A DNA stretch of 64,000 nt from Mucilaginibacter phenanthrenivorans (lineage in GTDB: Bacteria > Bacteroidota > Bacteroidia > Sphingobacteriales > Sphingobacteriaceae). Of this stretch, positions 37,105 through 46,800 are shown in pieces. Numbering within the stretch: position 1 is the stretch's first letter; every line of letters starts with the position of its first letter. Position numbers and translations under genes: made by a program. Location of the stretch: positions 434,001-498,000 of the forward strand of contig NZ_JAHVAP010000003.1 of NCBI RefSeq assembly GCF_024721155.1, in the 5' to 3' direction. The notes beneath the pieces were generated by a model, which saw only the letters and a list, made by a program, of their open reading frames with translations, had not been told where the DNA came from and made no database searches.

Positions 37105-39546
37105 CTAAGGTTTTGTTTGTATCAATAGTGTAGCAGACTGTAAGCCTTTTGAGGTAGCGGTGAAGGTGATATTTCCACCTTTTTGTTTGGCTTGCACAAT
37201 TGCCAGCGCCAACCCATTAAATGCCTTGCGGTAATCTACCTTAAACGAATCATGGTTGTTCTCATCGCCATTGTCAACACCTGCAATAAAGCCTTCACCG
37301 TTAATTTTAAAGTTCACCAGGTTGTCGGCATCAGGCACTACATTCCCATCCTTATCCAGGATCTTAACGGTTATAAACGACAGGTCTTTTCCGTCAGCTT
37401 TTATGTTCTTCCGGTCGGCCAGTAATTCAATTTTGGCAGGGGCCCCGGCAGTATGGATCTCGCGGGTTAATACAACTTTACCATCCTTACGTGAAACGGC
37501 CTTAAGTGTACCTGGTTCATATTTTACCCGCCACATAATGTGCAGGTCGTCGCCGGTCTTCTTTTTAATACCCAATGATTTACCGTTCAGGAATAGTTCC
37601 ACTTCGTCGGCATTATTGTAAAATGCCCAAACGTCAATCAATTTGCCTGGCTGCCAATTCCAGTGCGGGAAGATATGCAGTACCGGTTTATTGGTCCATT
37701 CGGATTGGTACATATAGTACACATCTTTAGGGAAGCCTGCAAGATCGCAAATGCCGAAGAACGAGCTACGTGACGGCCATGAATATGGTGTAGGTTCGCC
37801 CAAATAGTCAAAGCCAGTCCAGATAAACATCCCCGAAAGAAAGTCGTATTTCTTCATCACTTTCCAGGTAGCCTCATGTGTTGATCCCCACCCGGGACGA
37901 ACGTTGTCATAAGCCGAAACGGTGTTATCCGGGTTGCCCTCGGTAAAAGGTTTATCATACTTCGATGGCCATACCCTGATGCTGTCTGACGGCATATCAT
38001 AATGACCCCTGGTTTCCAGTCCCGACGTAGTTTCGGTTGCTATAAATTTCTTGCCAGGGTACCTGTCATGAAATTTCGCATAGTCAAACTCATGGTAGTT
38101 ATAGCCCACCAGGTCAATAGCGCCTGATTGGATGATCTTATTGTTTTTACCGGGATTGTCATTAGCTGTCGTAATTGGCCGCGTTGTATCAAGGCTGTGA
38201 ACAATGGCGGCAAGTTCAGGCGCAATTCTTAAGGCGCTGGTATCGCTTTGCTGTGGGATTTCATTACCAATACTCCAGATCATTACGCTTGGGTGGTTAC
38301 GGTCGCGCAAAATCTGATCTTCCAGGTCGCGTTTGTGCCACTCCTTAAAAAACAGGTGATAATCATAATCAACCTTTTTCCATTCCCAGCAATCAAAGGC
38401 CTCATCCATTACAATAAAGCCCATTTTGTCGCAAAGGTCAAGCAGTTCAGGTGCAGGCGGGTTATGTGAGGTACGGATACCATTGCAACCCATAGCCTTT
38501 AAAATTTGAAGTTGACGCTCAAGTGCACGTGTGTTAATCGCAGCCCCAAGTGCCCCAAGATCGTGGTGATCACAAACGCCCAATATCTTCATTGGTTTGC
38601 CGTTCAAAGTAAAACCCTTATCTGCGTCGAAATTAAAATAGCGAATACCAATCGGGGTTGAATAGGTATCGACAATTTTATTATCTGCCAGCACTGTAGT
38701 AACTACCTTATATAAATACGGGTGCTCAACCGACCATAATACAGGGTTTTTTACATTGATTTTTTGAGCCGAGGTAATCGTAGTATCCTTTAAATGGGCT
38801 TTTGCGATAATATCGCCATAGACTGAAACCTCTTTACCTGTAGCATCATAAATACCGGTTTTTATCGTAATTGCAGCTGCGTTGCCATGATTTTTTACGA
38901 TAGCTGTTAAATTAATGGTAGCTGATTTTGTGCTTACATCGGTTGTATTAACATACGTACCCCAATGGTCAATAGCAACTTTATTAGTAGTAACCAGCCA
39001 CACATTTCTATAAATACCCGAACCTGAATACCAGCGTGAATTTGGCTGCACAGAGTTATCAACCTTAACAGCGATGGTGTTTGCGCCGCCAAAGTTTAAA
39101 TAAGGTGTAAGCTCGTACCTGAACGAGATGTAACCATTCGGCCTGAAACCCAAATGATGACCATTTATCCACACATCACTTTTCTGGTAAACACCATCAA
39201 AATCGATATAAACCAGTTTGCCTTTTGAAGCTGCCGGTACGGTAAATATTTTGCGGTACCAGCCTAAGCCGCCGGGTAAGGCGCCACCTTCAGGTGTGGC
39301 AGGATTGTCCTTGCTGAATTTGCCCTCGATGCTCCAGTCATGCGGCAGGTTGAGCACCCGCCAGCTGGCATCATTAAGGCTGGCTTTTTCGCCGCCAGTA
39401 ACATCACCCAAATGGAAATGCCAGCCTTTGTCAAAGTCGGCAACGGTTCTGCCCTGCTGTGCAAATGCACTTGAGGAAAATATCAACAAAAAAGAAAGGC
39501 AAAACAGCCGGTCAGCCTTTTGCATAAAGGTGTTATTAGTTAGCAT
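37105..39546 (-). CDS. GH2 beta-galactosidase-type glycoside hydrolase, secreted
   Basis: An 813-residue exported enzyme with a signal peptide ending SSAFAQ. A sugar-binding domain (GGLGWYRKIFTVP) and an Ig-like domain precede the catalytic barrel. In the barrel, Glu429 (IWSIGNEIPQ, acid/base) and Glu505 (IATETTSG, nucleophile) are in place. A DUF4982-type domain (VWAFYNNADEVELFLNG) and a C-terminal invasin/Ig-like domain follow. GH2 enzymes of this layout act on beta-galactosides or beta-mannosides/glucuronides; the exact substrate cannot be read from sequence alone. An alternative ATG lies 7 codons in (MQKADRLF). Confidence 0.93.
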   Translation of the reverse strand: MLTNNTFMQKADRLFCLSFLLIFSSSAFAQQGRTVADFDKGWHFHLGDVTGGEKASLNDASWRVLNLPHDWSIEGKFSKDNPATPEGGALPGGLGWYRKIFTVPAASKGKLVYIDFDGVYQKSDVWINGHHLGFRPNGYISFRYELTPYLNFGGANTIAVKVDNSVQPNSRWYSGSGIYRNVWLVTTNKVAIDHWGTYVNTTDVSTKSATINLTAIVKNHGNAAAITIKTGIYDATGKEVSVYGDIIAKAHLKDTTITSAQKINVKNPVLWSVEHPYLYKVVTTVLADNKIVDTYSTPIGIRYFNFDADKGFTLNGKPMKILGVCDHHDLGALGAAINTRALERQLQILKAMGCNGIRTSHNPPAPELLDLCDKMGFIVMDEAFDCWEWKKVDYDYHLFFKEWHKRDLEDQILRDRNHPSVMIWSIGNEIPQQSDTSALRIAPELAAIVHSLDTTRPITTANDNPGKNNKIIQSGAIDLVGYNYHEFDYAKFHDRYPGKKFIATETTSGLETRGHYDMPSDSIRVWPSKYDKPFTEGNPDNTVSAYDNVRPGWGSTHEATWKVMKKYDFLSGMFIWTGFDYLGEPTPYSWPSRSSFFGICDLAGFPKDVYYMYQSEWTNKPVLHIFPHWNWQPGKLIDVWAFYNNADEVELFLNGKSLGIKKKTGDDLHIMWRVKYEPGTLKAVSRKDGKVVLTREIHTAGAPAKIELLADRKNIKADGKDLSFITVKILDKDGNVVPDADNLVNFKINGEGFIAGVDNGDENNHDSFKVDYRKAFNGLALAIVQAKQKGGNITFTATSKGLQSATLLIQTKP

Positions 39547-39651
39547 AACGGTGCATTTGGTAATAATTGTAAATTTGACACTAAATTATAAATTATTATT
39601 GAAAAGCATAATTTATCGTTGGCTTGTCAGGATTTCATTAACTGCAATACT

Positions 39652-40485
39652 TTACTTCTGCCTCACCAATTTATACTTCAACTTATCCACTAACAATTCA
39701 CTTGAATCTGCATTCGCCTTAGTATTGTAAAAGTTCAAGGTATCCGCGTTGAACTTAAACGTAAAATCTTTTCGTGTTTTCAGGTCCATGTCAAACATAA
39801 TATTGTCAAGGTTATTCATGGGTTCGCCGCCAAGATCGTTTTGAATGGAGTATGTTTTAAGATTTTCAAAGCCGATTACTTTTCCAAACGCTGTGAACGT
39901 CACTGTGCTGCTTTTGCCAATGCTGTCGGTCATTTTGTAGGTGCCCGCTATCAGTCCCTTATTTATCAGGTAACCCATCCCATCGCCAAGATCTTTTTGT
40001 TTGTTAAAGGCTTTAACGTACCGGGTAGTGGTGTGCTCGTTTTTCTCTTTATCATACCCGTAAAGCACAATAGATGTGTCGCCGTTTTTAATGCTATATC
40101 CCAAATCAAAATCGCCCAATAAAATAGTTTCTGAGGTTTTGCCGGGTTTAAATTTTAAGGTAAGGTCGCTTCCCTCATGGTTGTTCCAGCCGGCATCAAC
40201 CTTCATGCTATCGCCTTTTAAGCTGTCCGTTTCAATATACATGGTAGTTAACCCGCTTGCCAGGTCTGCTGCGGTCATCGGCGATTTTGTTGCTACAACC
40301 TTATCTATGTAGTCCTTTTTAACCCATACGCCCTGTATAATTGGCTTGAACTTCTGTATCAGTTCCGCCGATTGCCTATTTGAATAGGTGTTATTGATGA
40401 TAGAATCCTTGTCGGTGGAACTATTTTTGCTTTTACAGGCGATAAAGGCGCTGATGATTAAAAGCAGGATGAGGTTTTTTTTCAT
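39652..40485 (-). CDS. Hypothetical lipoprotein
   Basis: The product starts MKKNLILLLIISAFIAC, a signal peptide with lipobox Cys 17, then KSKNSS. The ATG at 40485 is preferred over the longer ORF to 40527, which would add 14 residues before the signal. The mature part of about 260 residues has lipocalin-like beta character and segments such as GVWVKKDYIDKVV and TYKMTDSIGKSSTVTF. I do not recognise a named family. It is probably a periplasm-facing or outer-membrane lipoprotein. Confidence 0.75.
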   Translation of the reverse strand: MKKNLILLLIISAFIACKSKNSSTDKDSIINNTYSNRQSAELIQKFKPIIQGVWVKKDYIDKVVATKSPMTAADLASGLTTMYIETDSLKGDSMKVDAGWNNHEGSDLTLKFKPGKTSETILLGDFDLGYSIKNGDTSIVLYGYDKEKNEHTTTRYVKAFNKQKDLGDGMGYLINKGLIAGTYKMTDSIGKSSTVTFTAFGKVIGFENLKTYSIQNDLGGEPMNNLDNIMFDMDLKTRKDFTFKFNADTLNFYNTKANADSSELLVDKLKYKLVRQK

Positions 40486-40552
40486 TTGGTTGATTGGAGA
40501 TTTTAAAGTTAAATGTATCACAATCAATATTCGGTTTTGTTCGGTATCAAAT

Positions 40553-40825
40553 TTATCTAAAATACCGTTTAGTATGGAGTACCCTGAAAATAACTACTTG
40601 CCCGTTTTTTTCGATATAGTGTATTCCATAAGGAAAGCGATATAACGGCGCAATTCTTATACCTCTATATCTTTCTTGAAATAGTTTGGGTGATTGCTCA
40701 ATAAACTTAAGTGTATAAAAGAATTCTTTGAGAAAATTGGTTGTAATAGATTCGGATATTTTGTTATAGTAATCTTGAATGTCGGCCAAATCCCATTCAG
40801 CCTCAACCCGGAAAAACAATTTCAA
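40553..40825 (-). CDS. RelE/ParE-family toxin
   Basis: A 90-residue protein with the ParE/RelE pattern: an N-terminal AEWDLADIQDYYNKIS helix, then IEQSPKLFQERYRGIRIAPL and YGIHYIEKNGQVVIFRVLHTKR strands. Toxins of this superfamily block gyrase or cleave ribosome-bound mRNA; which applies here is not clear. It appears to start at TTG (40825), 3 bp after the antitoxin stop, the usual tight order of antitoxin then toxin. Confidence 0.88.
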   Translation of the reverse strand: MKLFFRVEAEWDLADIQDYYNKISESITTNFLKEFFYTLKFIEQSPKLFQERYRGIRIAPLYRFPYGIHYIEKNGQVVIFRVLHTKRYFR

Positions 40826-40828
40826 AGC

Positions 40829-41044
40829 TCACTTAATTCCGAAACGATGCTTAACATGGTCAAGGCTCACATATTTTGCGGTACCATCAACCTCTTGCTG
40901 AAGCATTTTATCAATCATCGATTTATATTCATCAGTTAGCTCCAATTTTAAATGATGTTGATGAATTAAATCTTCATATTCATTTATCGGGATTATAACT
41001 GCTGTTTTTTCTCCCTCGTCGTTAGTGATAAATTGCGTACTCAT
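40829..41044 (-). CDS. Antitoxin of the RelE/ParE pair
   Basis: A 71-residue protein just upstream of the toxin. The N-terminal segment (QFITNDEGEKTAVIIPINEYEDL) resembles Phd/YefM-type antitoxins, and the acidic C-terminal half would wrap the toxin. Such proteins also repress their own promoter. The promoter should lie in the 41045-41120 spacer, but no operator palindrome was recognised. Confidence 0.82.
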   Translation of the reverse strand: MSTQFITNDEGEKTAVIIPINEYEDLIHQHHLKLELTDEYKSMIDKMLQQEVDGTAKYVSLDHVKHRFGIK

Positions 41045-41132
41045 TAATCAAATTTAATAATTATAAATTTAAAAAAGGAAAAGATTGATGAAGTTACTGC
41101 GCCTTTACTAGTCTGCGTTATATTCAATACCA

Positions 41133-41170
41133 AACATTACAACCTTTCAACATTACAACAACATACAACA
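41133..41170 (+). repeat. 8-bp-period AAC array upstream of ispG
   Basis: AAC recurs at 41133, 41141, 41149 and 41157 (every 8 bp), then at 41167. It ends 15 bp before the putative ispG promoter box, so it lies just upstream of the promoter rather than in the leader. Confidence 0.6.
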
Positions 41171-41184
41171 AACCAACAAATTCG

Positions 41185-41192
41185 TATTTTTG
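41185..41192 (+). promoter_or_regulatory. Putative -7 box of ispG (TATTTTTG)
   Basis: A perfect TAnnTTTG match ending only 4 bp before the ATG. If it is the real promoter, transcription starts at or next to the start codon and the mRNA is nearly leaderless. Confidence 0.5.
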
Positions 41193-41196
41193 CAGT

Positions 41197-43212
41197 ATGG
41201 ATACTGATGCTGTTAAGGCGCTGCAAGGCCGTTATTGTAATTCGCTCACTGAATATTCGCGTTTTGTAACGCGCGAGGTTTTTATTGGCGATGTGCCTAT
41301 GGGCGGCAATAACCCAATCCGCATCCAAAGCATGACCACCACTGATACAATGGATACCATCGGTACCGTTGAGCAGTCCATCCGCATGGTTGATGCAGGC
41401 TGCGAGTATGTGCGCATCACCGCGCCAAGCATCAAGGAAGCACAAAATCTTGCTGAAATAAAAAAACGACTGCGTACGCGGGGCTACAATGTACCGTTGG
41501 TTGCGGATATCCACTTTACCCCTAACGCTGCTGAAGTAGCCGCGAGGATAGTTGAAAAGGTACGCGTTAACCCCGGTAATTACGCCGATAAAAAGAAATT
41601 CGACCAGATAGATTATACCGATGCTCAATATGAGGGCGAGCTGCAGCGTATTTACCAGAAGTTTGCGCCGCTGGTAAAGATCTGTAAGGAATATGGTACC
41701 GCCATGCGCATAGGTACCAATCATGGTTCATTGTCCGACAGGATCATGAGCCGTTACGGCGATACACCTCAAGGGATGGTTGAGAGCGCCATGGAGTTTA
41801 TGCGTATTTGCGAAACGCTGAATTACTACAATTTGGTGGTCTCCATGAAATCAAGCAATCCACAGGTAATGGTGCAGGCGTACCGTTTGCTGGTTGAAAC
41901 CATGGTGGCAGAAGGCATGAACTACCCGCTGCACCTCGGCGTTACCGAAGCAGGCGATGGCGAAGACGGCCGTATAAAATCCGCCGTTGGCATTGGCACC
42001 TTACTGGAAGACGGCCTCGGCGATACCGTTCGCGTGTCCCTGACCGAAGAGCCGGAAGCAGAGGCCCCGGTGGCGATTGCGTTGGTAAAGCGTTATTCAA
42101 GTCGTAAGTCCTTAGTCGAAAGTCAAAAGCCGGCTCAGGACCCAGGACTTAAGACCCAAGACTCCCAACACAACCCCTACGATTACAAACGCCGTCAAAC
42201 ATACGAAGCTAATGCCTTTATAGGCGGGCACATGGTGCCAAGGGTAGTTATCGATCTTTCAAAAAAGAACCTGAAGGATCCTGCAATATTGAGTGACGCA
42301 GGCTACCTGTATTCGCCGTTATTGGATAAATATAATATGGCTGAGCAATCGGTCGACTTTGTTTATTTTGCCGACGAACTGCCATCATTCAACTTGCCCG
42401 GCAACTTAAAACAGCTTTACAATTATAACAGTTGGCAAAAGCTGGCTGATAAAACCATGTGCCACCCTTTGTTTACCTTAAAGGAATACGTAGAAGCTGC
42501 AGATCGTTCATCAGCCTTAAACCTGGTAAGGCTCAAGCCTGCCGATATTGATTCGGAAGCGTTTGGAGTATTGCCGTTTGACCAGTCGTTGGTATTTGTG
42601 CTGGAGACTGATTCTGAATTAGGAATGACCGACCAACGATCTTTCTTCTTTAAAATGGAAGAACTCGGATTGGAAGTACCGGTAATTGTAAAAAGAACTT
42701 ACCCGGAGAACGACCATGGTCCATGGTCTATGGTCCATGGACAGGAAGAACTAACCACGCTTCTTCAACTATATGCCGCTACTGATCTTGGCGCTTTATT
42801 GGTTGATGGATTTGGCGACGGCATCTGGATTGATGCGCCGGAAATAAACACCAAAGTTATAACTTCAACAGCTTTCGGCATCTTGCAGGCTACCCGTTCG
42901 CGCATCTCCAAAACAGAATATATCTCCTGCCCAAGCTGTGGCCGTACCCTATTCGACCTGATGATCACCACGCAGATGATCCGCAGCCGGACAAGTCACC
43001 TTAAGGGCTTAAAAATTGGTATAATGGGCTGCATAGTAAACGGCCCCGGCGAAATGGCTGATGCTGATTATGGCTACGTAGGTTCAGGCACTGATAAAGT
43101 TACCCTTTACCGCGGTAAGGAAGCCGTTAAGAAAAACATCAGCTCGGCCAATGCTCTTGATGAGTTGATTGGTATTATTAAAGATGACGGGAATTGGGTA
43201 GAAGTGGAATGA
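41197..43212 (+). CDS. ispG: 4-hydroxy-3-methylbut-2-enyl diphosphate synthase (IspG/GcpE), long form
   Basis: IspG performs the penultimate step of the MEP isoprenoid pathway with a [4Fe-4S] cluster. The N-terminal TIM barrel begins VFIGDVPMGGNNPIRIQSM. The cluster ligands are Cys578 and Cys581 (CPSCGRTLF) and Cys612 with Glu619 (GCIVNGPGE). At 671 residues it is the long Bacteroidota/plant/Chlamydia type, with an extra domain between barrel and cluster domain. Two oddities: residues about 302-322 and 507-515 are encoded by exact 7-bp repeat arrays of the kind seen in spacers (42101-42162 and 42716-42740). Both fall in what should be variable loops. Confidence 0.96.
   Translation: MDTDAVKALQGRYCNSLTEYSRFVTREVFIGDVPMGGNNPIRIQSMTTTDTMDTIGTVEQSIRMVDAGCEYVRITAPSIKEAQNLAEIKKRLRTRGYNVPLVADIHFTPNAAEVAARIVEKVRVNPGNYADKKKFDQIDYTDAQYEGELQRIYQKFAPLVKICKEYGTAMRIGTNHGSLSDRIMSRYGDTPQGMVESAMEFMRICETLNYYNLVVSMKSSNPQVMVQAYRLLVETMVAEGMNYPLHLGVTEAGDGEDGRIKSAVGIGTLLEDGLGDTVRVSLTEEPEAEAPVAIALVKRYSSRKSLVESQKPAQDPGLKTQDSQHNPYDYKRRQTYEANAFIGGHMVPRVVIDLSKKNLKDPAILSDAGYLYSPLLDKYNMAEQSVDFVYFADELPSFNLPGNLKQLYNYNSWQKLADKTMCHPLFTLKEYVEAADRSSALNLVRLKPADIDSEAFGVLPFDQSLVFVLETDSELGMTDQRSFFFKMEELGLEVPVIVKRTYPENDHGPWSMVHGQEELTTLLQLYAATDLGALLVDGFGDGIWIDAPEINTKVITSTAFGILQATRSRISKTEYISCPSCGRTLFDLMITTQMIRSRTSHLKGLKIGIMGCIVNGPGEMADADYGYVGSGTDKVTLYRGKEAVKKNISSANALDELIGIIKDDGNWVEVE
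42101..42162 (+). repeat. Inverted 7-bp arrays inside the ispG coding sequence
   Basis: GTC recurs at 42101, 42108, 42115 and 42122. Its complement GAC recurs at 42139, 42146, 42153 and 42160. Each series is exactly every 7 bp, forming an inverted pair. The translation is a Ser/Lys/Gln-rich linker (SLVESQKPAQDPGLKTQDSQ) before YDYKRRQTYEAN, where the conserved sequence resumes. Confidence 0.85.
42716..42740 (+). repeat. 7-bp direct array inside ispG
   Basis: ATGG recurs at 42716, 42723, 42730 and 42737, exactly every 7 bp (unit ATGGTCC/T). It encodes HGPWSMVHG. A gain or loss of one unit would shift the ispG frame. Confidence 0.85.
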
Positions 43213-43258
43213 TCTGTAGGGAAAAATGATGTGCGGATGAAAATTGTTTAGCCAGTTT

Positions 43259-43364
43259 GTCATTGCGAACGAGGAACGAGTGAAGCAACCTCGTAGCTAA
43301 TACATATTCGACATGCAAATTCGCTGAGCATCCGACGAGGTTGCCACGCTGTCGCTCGCAATGA
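43259..43364. repeat. Palindromic REP-like element between ispG and the convergent small gene
   Basis: The left arm (43259-43294) begins GTCATTGCGAACGAGGAACG and ends GCAACCTCGT. The right arm (43334-43364) begins ACGAGGTTGCC and ends TCGCTCGCAATGAC. The outer and inner blocks are complementary, giving a long stem with a 40-nt loop. Similar GTCATTGCGA palindromes occur in many bacterial genomes. Confidence 0.7.
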
Positions 43365-43381
43365 CGATAGTTTTCAGCACA

Positions 43382-43699
43382 TTAAATCACCGCGGTAAAC
43401 TCCGCAAATAAATTACTTGCCTCGCTTAAACTATTCAGCGGCACATAATCACAAACTGCTGCATATTCGGCCCAGATGGTATGTACAACTGGGTTGGAGT
43501 GCGCCTGCTGAATGGCCTCAGCCGAAAGCCATTCAAATACTTCAATGATGGTGCCGTCTGCCGTTTCCACAATTACAGGTTCACGATCAGTTACTAATCC
43601 CTCAGCCTTTAGCCGTGGTACATGGCTTTTGGTTAATTCCTTTAATGCTTCGGCCTTGCCCGGCTTTGGTTTGTAGGCAACTATAACTATGCGTCCCAT
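43382..43699 (-). CDS. Antibiotic-biosynthesis-monooxygenase-like small protein
   Basis: A 105-residue protein with the dimeric alpha/beta-barrel pattern: IVIVAYKPKPGKAEALKELT, IVETADGTIIEVFEWLS and HTIWAEYAAVCDYVPL. Members act as small monooxygenases or just as ligand-binding dimers, and no catalytic residue is certain here. It is convergent with ispG and divergent from the sensor kinase gene. Confidence 0.75.
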   Translation of the reverse strand: MGRIVIVAYKPKPGKAEALKELTKSHVPRLKAEGLVTDREPVIVETADGTIIEVFEWLSAEAIQQAHSNPVVHTIWAEYAAVCDYVPLNSLSEASNLFAEFTAVI

Positions 43700-43831
43700 A
43701 AATTATAAAATAATTATATGTTTTAAAATCCGTTTGCTATCTTAACGACGAATATGCAACTGACCGCGTCAATTCAATATTAACCCTTAAAGTTAATATT
43801 AAATTGATTTAAAAATCAACCCCTAGTTTAA

Positions 43832-46800
43832 ATGGCTGATCGCAATTCTACTGCTTCTTTAAAATTTTTTAGAAACCTGTTTCGGACGTTCTTATTATTG
43901 TTGCCATTTTTTTCCTTCGCGCAAATTTCCGATGTCAGGTTCAGGCATATCAGCAATGAGCAAGGCCTTTCAAACTCAACCATCAACTGCATTTTCCAGG
44001 ATAGTCGCGGCTTTATCTGGTTCGGTACCCGCGATGGTCTTAACCGTTATGACGGGGTAAACGTAGCTATATATAAAAATAAGCCTAATGATAATGCCAG
44101 TATAAGCGATAATTTCATCCGATGCATTTACGAGGATGCCTCACATAAAATTTGGGTGGGCACTTCTTACGGACTGAACTGCTTTAACCCGGTTACCAAT
44201 AGCTTTACCAACTACAAGCACGATAAGGCAAATGCAAATTCCATCTCGTCAGATATCGTTTCTACTGTTTACGCGATCGACGCTAATAATTTGTTGCTGG
44301 GCACTATGGGGGGCGGTGCTGAGCTATTAAACACTAAAACCAATACGTTTAAACATTTCAGGCGTAACGCCAAAAACAGCAGCAGCCTTAGCAGCGACAC
44401 CGTAAGCTGCATTTATCGTGATAGCTATAAAAATATCTGGCTGGGTACGCAGTGTGGCGTCGATATTTTTAACGCGGAGAAGCAAACCTTTAAACAATAT
44501 GGCAATAGTAAAATAACTGCCATTGCTGAAGACAAGCAAAATAATTTGTGGTTAGGCACAGTAGATGCCGGCTTGCAGGTATTTACACCAGCGTCAGCAT
44601 CTTTCAGAACGATAAAACATGCTGAAAACAATCCCGGCAGTTTATCGGGCAACCTTATATTAAGCCTGCTTTGCGATAAACAAGGAAGCATTTGGGTTGG
44701 TACCGTTAACAATGGCCTTAACCAGTATAACCCTAAAAACGATACCTTTTTTAAGTATTATCCCAAACCCGATAATATCGGCAGCCTTTCAAATACAACG
44801 GTTTCGGCAGTTTTTGAGGATATCCAGGGGAATCTTTGGATTGGCACACATCGCGGAGGCATTAACCTGTATACGCATGACATTGATAAATTTAAATTAT
44901 TCCGTGAGGGAATTGATAACACCAGTTTAAGCTATAACGATGTTAAGGCATTTTGCCAGGATAGCAAAGGGAACATTTGGATAGGTACAGACGGCGGCGG
45001 ATTGAATTTGTTCGATCGTAAAACAGGCAGCTTCCATCGGTATCAAAACCGGCCGGATGATCCGTCAAGCATTTCGTCAAACGCGGTGCAGGCAATTGCT
45101 GAAGATGCCCAGGGAAAGATTTGGGTTGGCACCTGGGGCGATGGCATAAACATGCTGGATCCGGCAACCGGGAAATTCACCCGATATAAAAACGATCCAA
45201 ACAATAAATCATCCATCAGCTCGAATTTTTTGCAGATGATGCACCTTGATGGCAAGGGAAACTTTTGGGTTGCAACATATTATGGAGGGTTAAATTTACT
45301 TGACACAAAAACATACAAATTTACACGGGTAACCAATGCACCTGATGCTAAAACCAGCCTGCACGGAAAAAACATAGTTTCTATTGGCGAGGATAATGAC
45401 AACAATGTTTGGTTTGGAACCGATGATGGTGGGTTGAATAAGTACAACCTGGATAACCGCCGTTTTGAACATTACCTCGATCACGAAAGGAAAAGCACCG
45501 ATTCGCGGGTACTTTTTACCGATAGCAAGGGCCAGTTTTGGGTGGGTATGGCAGGGCTGTATAAGTTCAACAAACAGAAAAATAAATTTGAGCTATTTAC
45601 AAATAAGGCCGGCCTGGGGACATTGTTTATTAAAGGTATTACCGAGGGTTATCATCACCACCTTTGGATCTCAACTTCGGCCGGGTTAATAAAATTAAAC
45701 CCGATAACAAAGGAAACTCAGCTGTTTAATACATGGGACGGATTGCAGGGGATGGAATTTGAAGCTAATTCCTACCTAAAGGCAAAGGACGGCGAAATGT
45801 TTTTCGGTGGGGAACGTGGATTCAACAGTTTTTATCCCGATGATATCAAGATCAATAAGTTTGTGCCGCCAGTTTATATTACCGATTTCCAGGTGTTCAA
45901 TAAATCCGTTTCACCACAGGACAAACATTCACCATTGAATACGGATATTAGCTTTGCAGACAGGATTAATCTTACGTATAAGCAGTCGTCTGTCTCCTTT
46001 ACTTTTGCTGCGCTCAACTATGTTATTACCCGTAATAACCAGTATTATTATAAATTGGAGGGGCTTGACACCGGTTGGGTAAAGGCCGGCGTGGAGCGAA
46101 AAGCCAGCTATACAAATCTCGATCCGGGCGATTACACCTTTAAGGTAAGAGGCTCTAATAACGATGGGGTGTGGAACAACACGGGTGCCAGTATAGCTGT
46201 TGAAATTGAACCGCCGTTTTGGGTCACTGTGTGGTTTAAAATGATGGTGTTTTTAATAGTTGTTTTAATTGCCTACTTTTTTTATGCCTACCGGATAAAC
46301 GCCATTGAGAAACAAAAACGTGCACTTGAGAAACAAGTTAAGGAGCGCACTGCCGAAGTTACCAAACAAACGCTGACACTGAAACTGCAATCGGATGAGT
46401 TGCAGGCGCTGAATTTTGAGCTGCTTACCCAGTCGGAAAAGGTGATGGCTCAGTCTAAAAACCTGCAGCAGCTAAATAATAAACTGGTTGAACAACAGGT
46501 GCAGGAAAGTGAGGCACGTATGGAAGCTGAAAAAGCCAACCAGGCAAAAAGCATCTTCCTGGCAACCATGAGCCACGAGATCCGCACCCCTATGAACGGC
46601 GTGATCGGTATGGCTTCCCTGCTCTCGGAAACAAAGCTAAATTCCGAACAACGGGAATATACGGATACCATCATCAATAGCGGCGAAAACCTGCTGAATG
46701 TTATTAGTGACATCCTTGACTTCTCGAAAATAGAATCTGGCAAGATGGATTTGGAGCACGAAGATTTTAACCTCCGTAGCGCCATTGAAGAGGTGATGGA

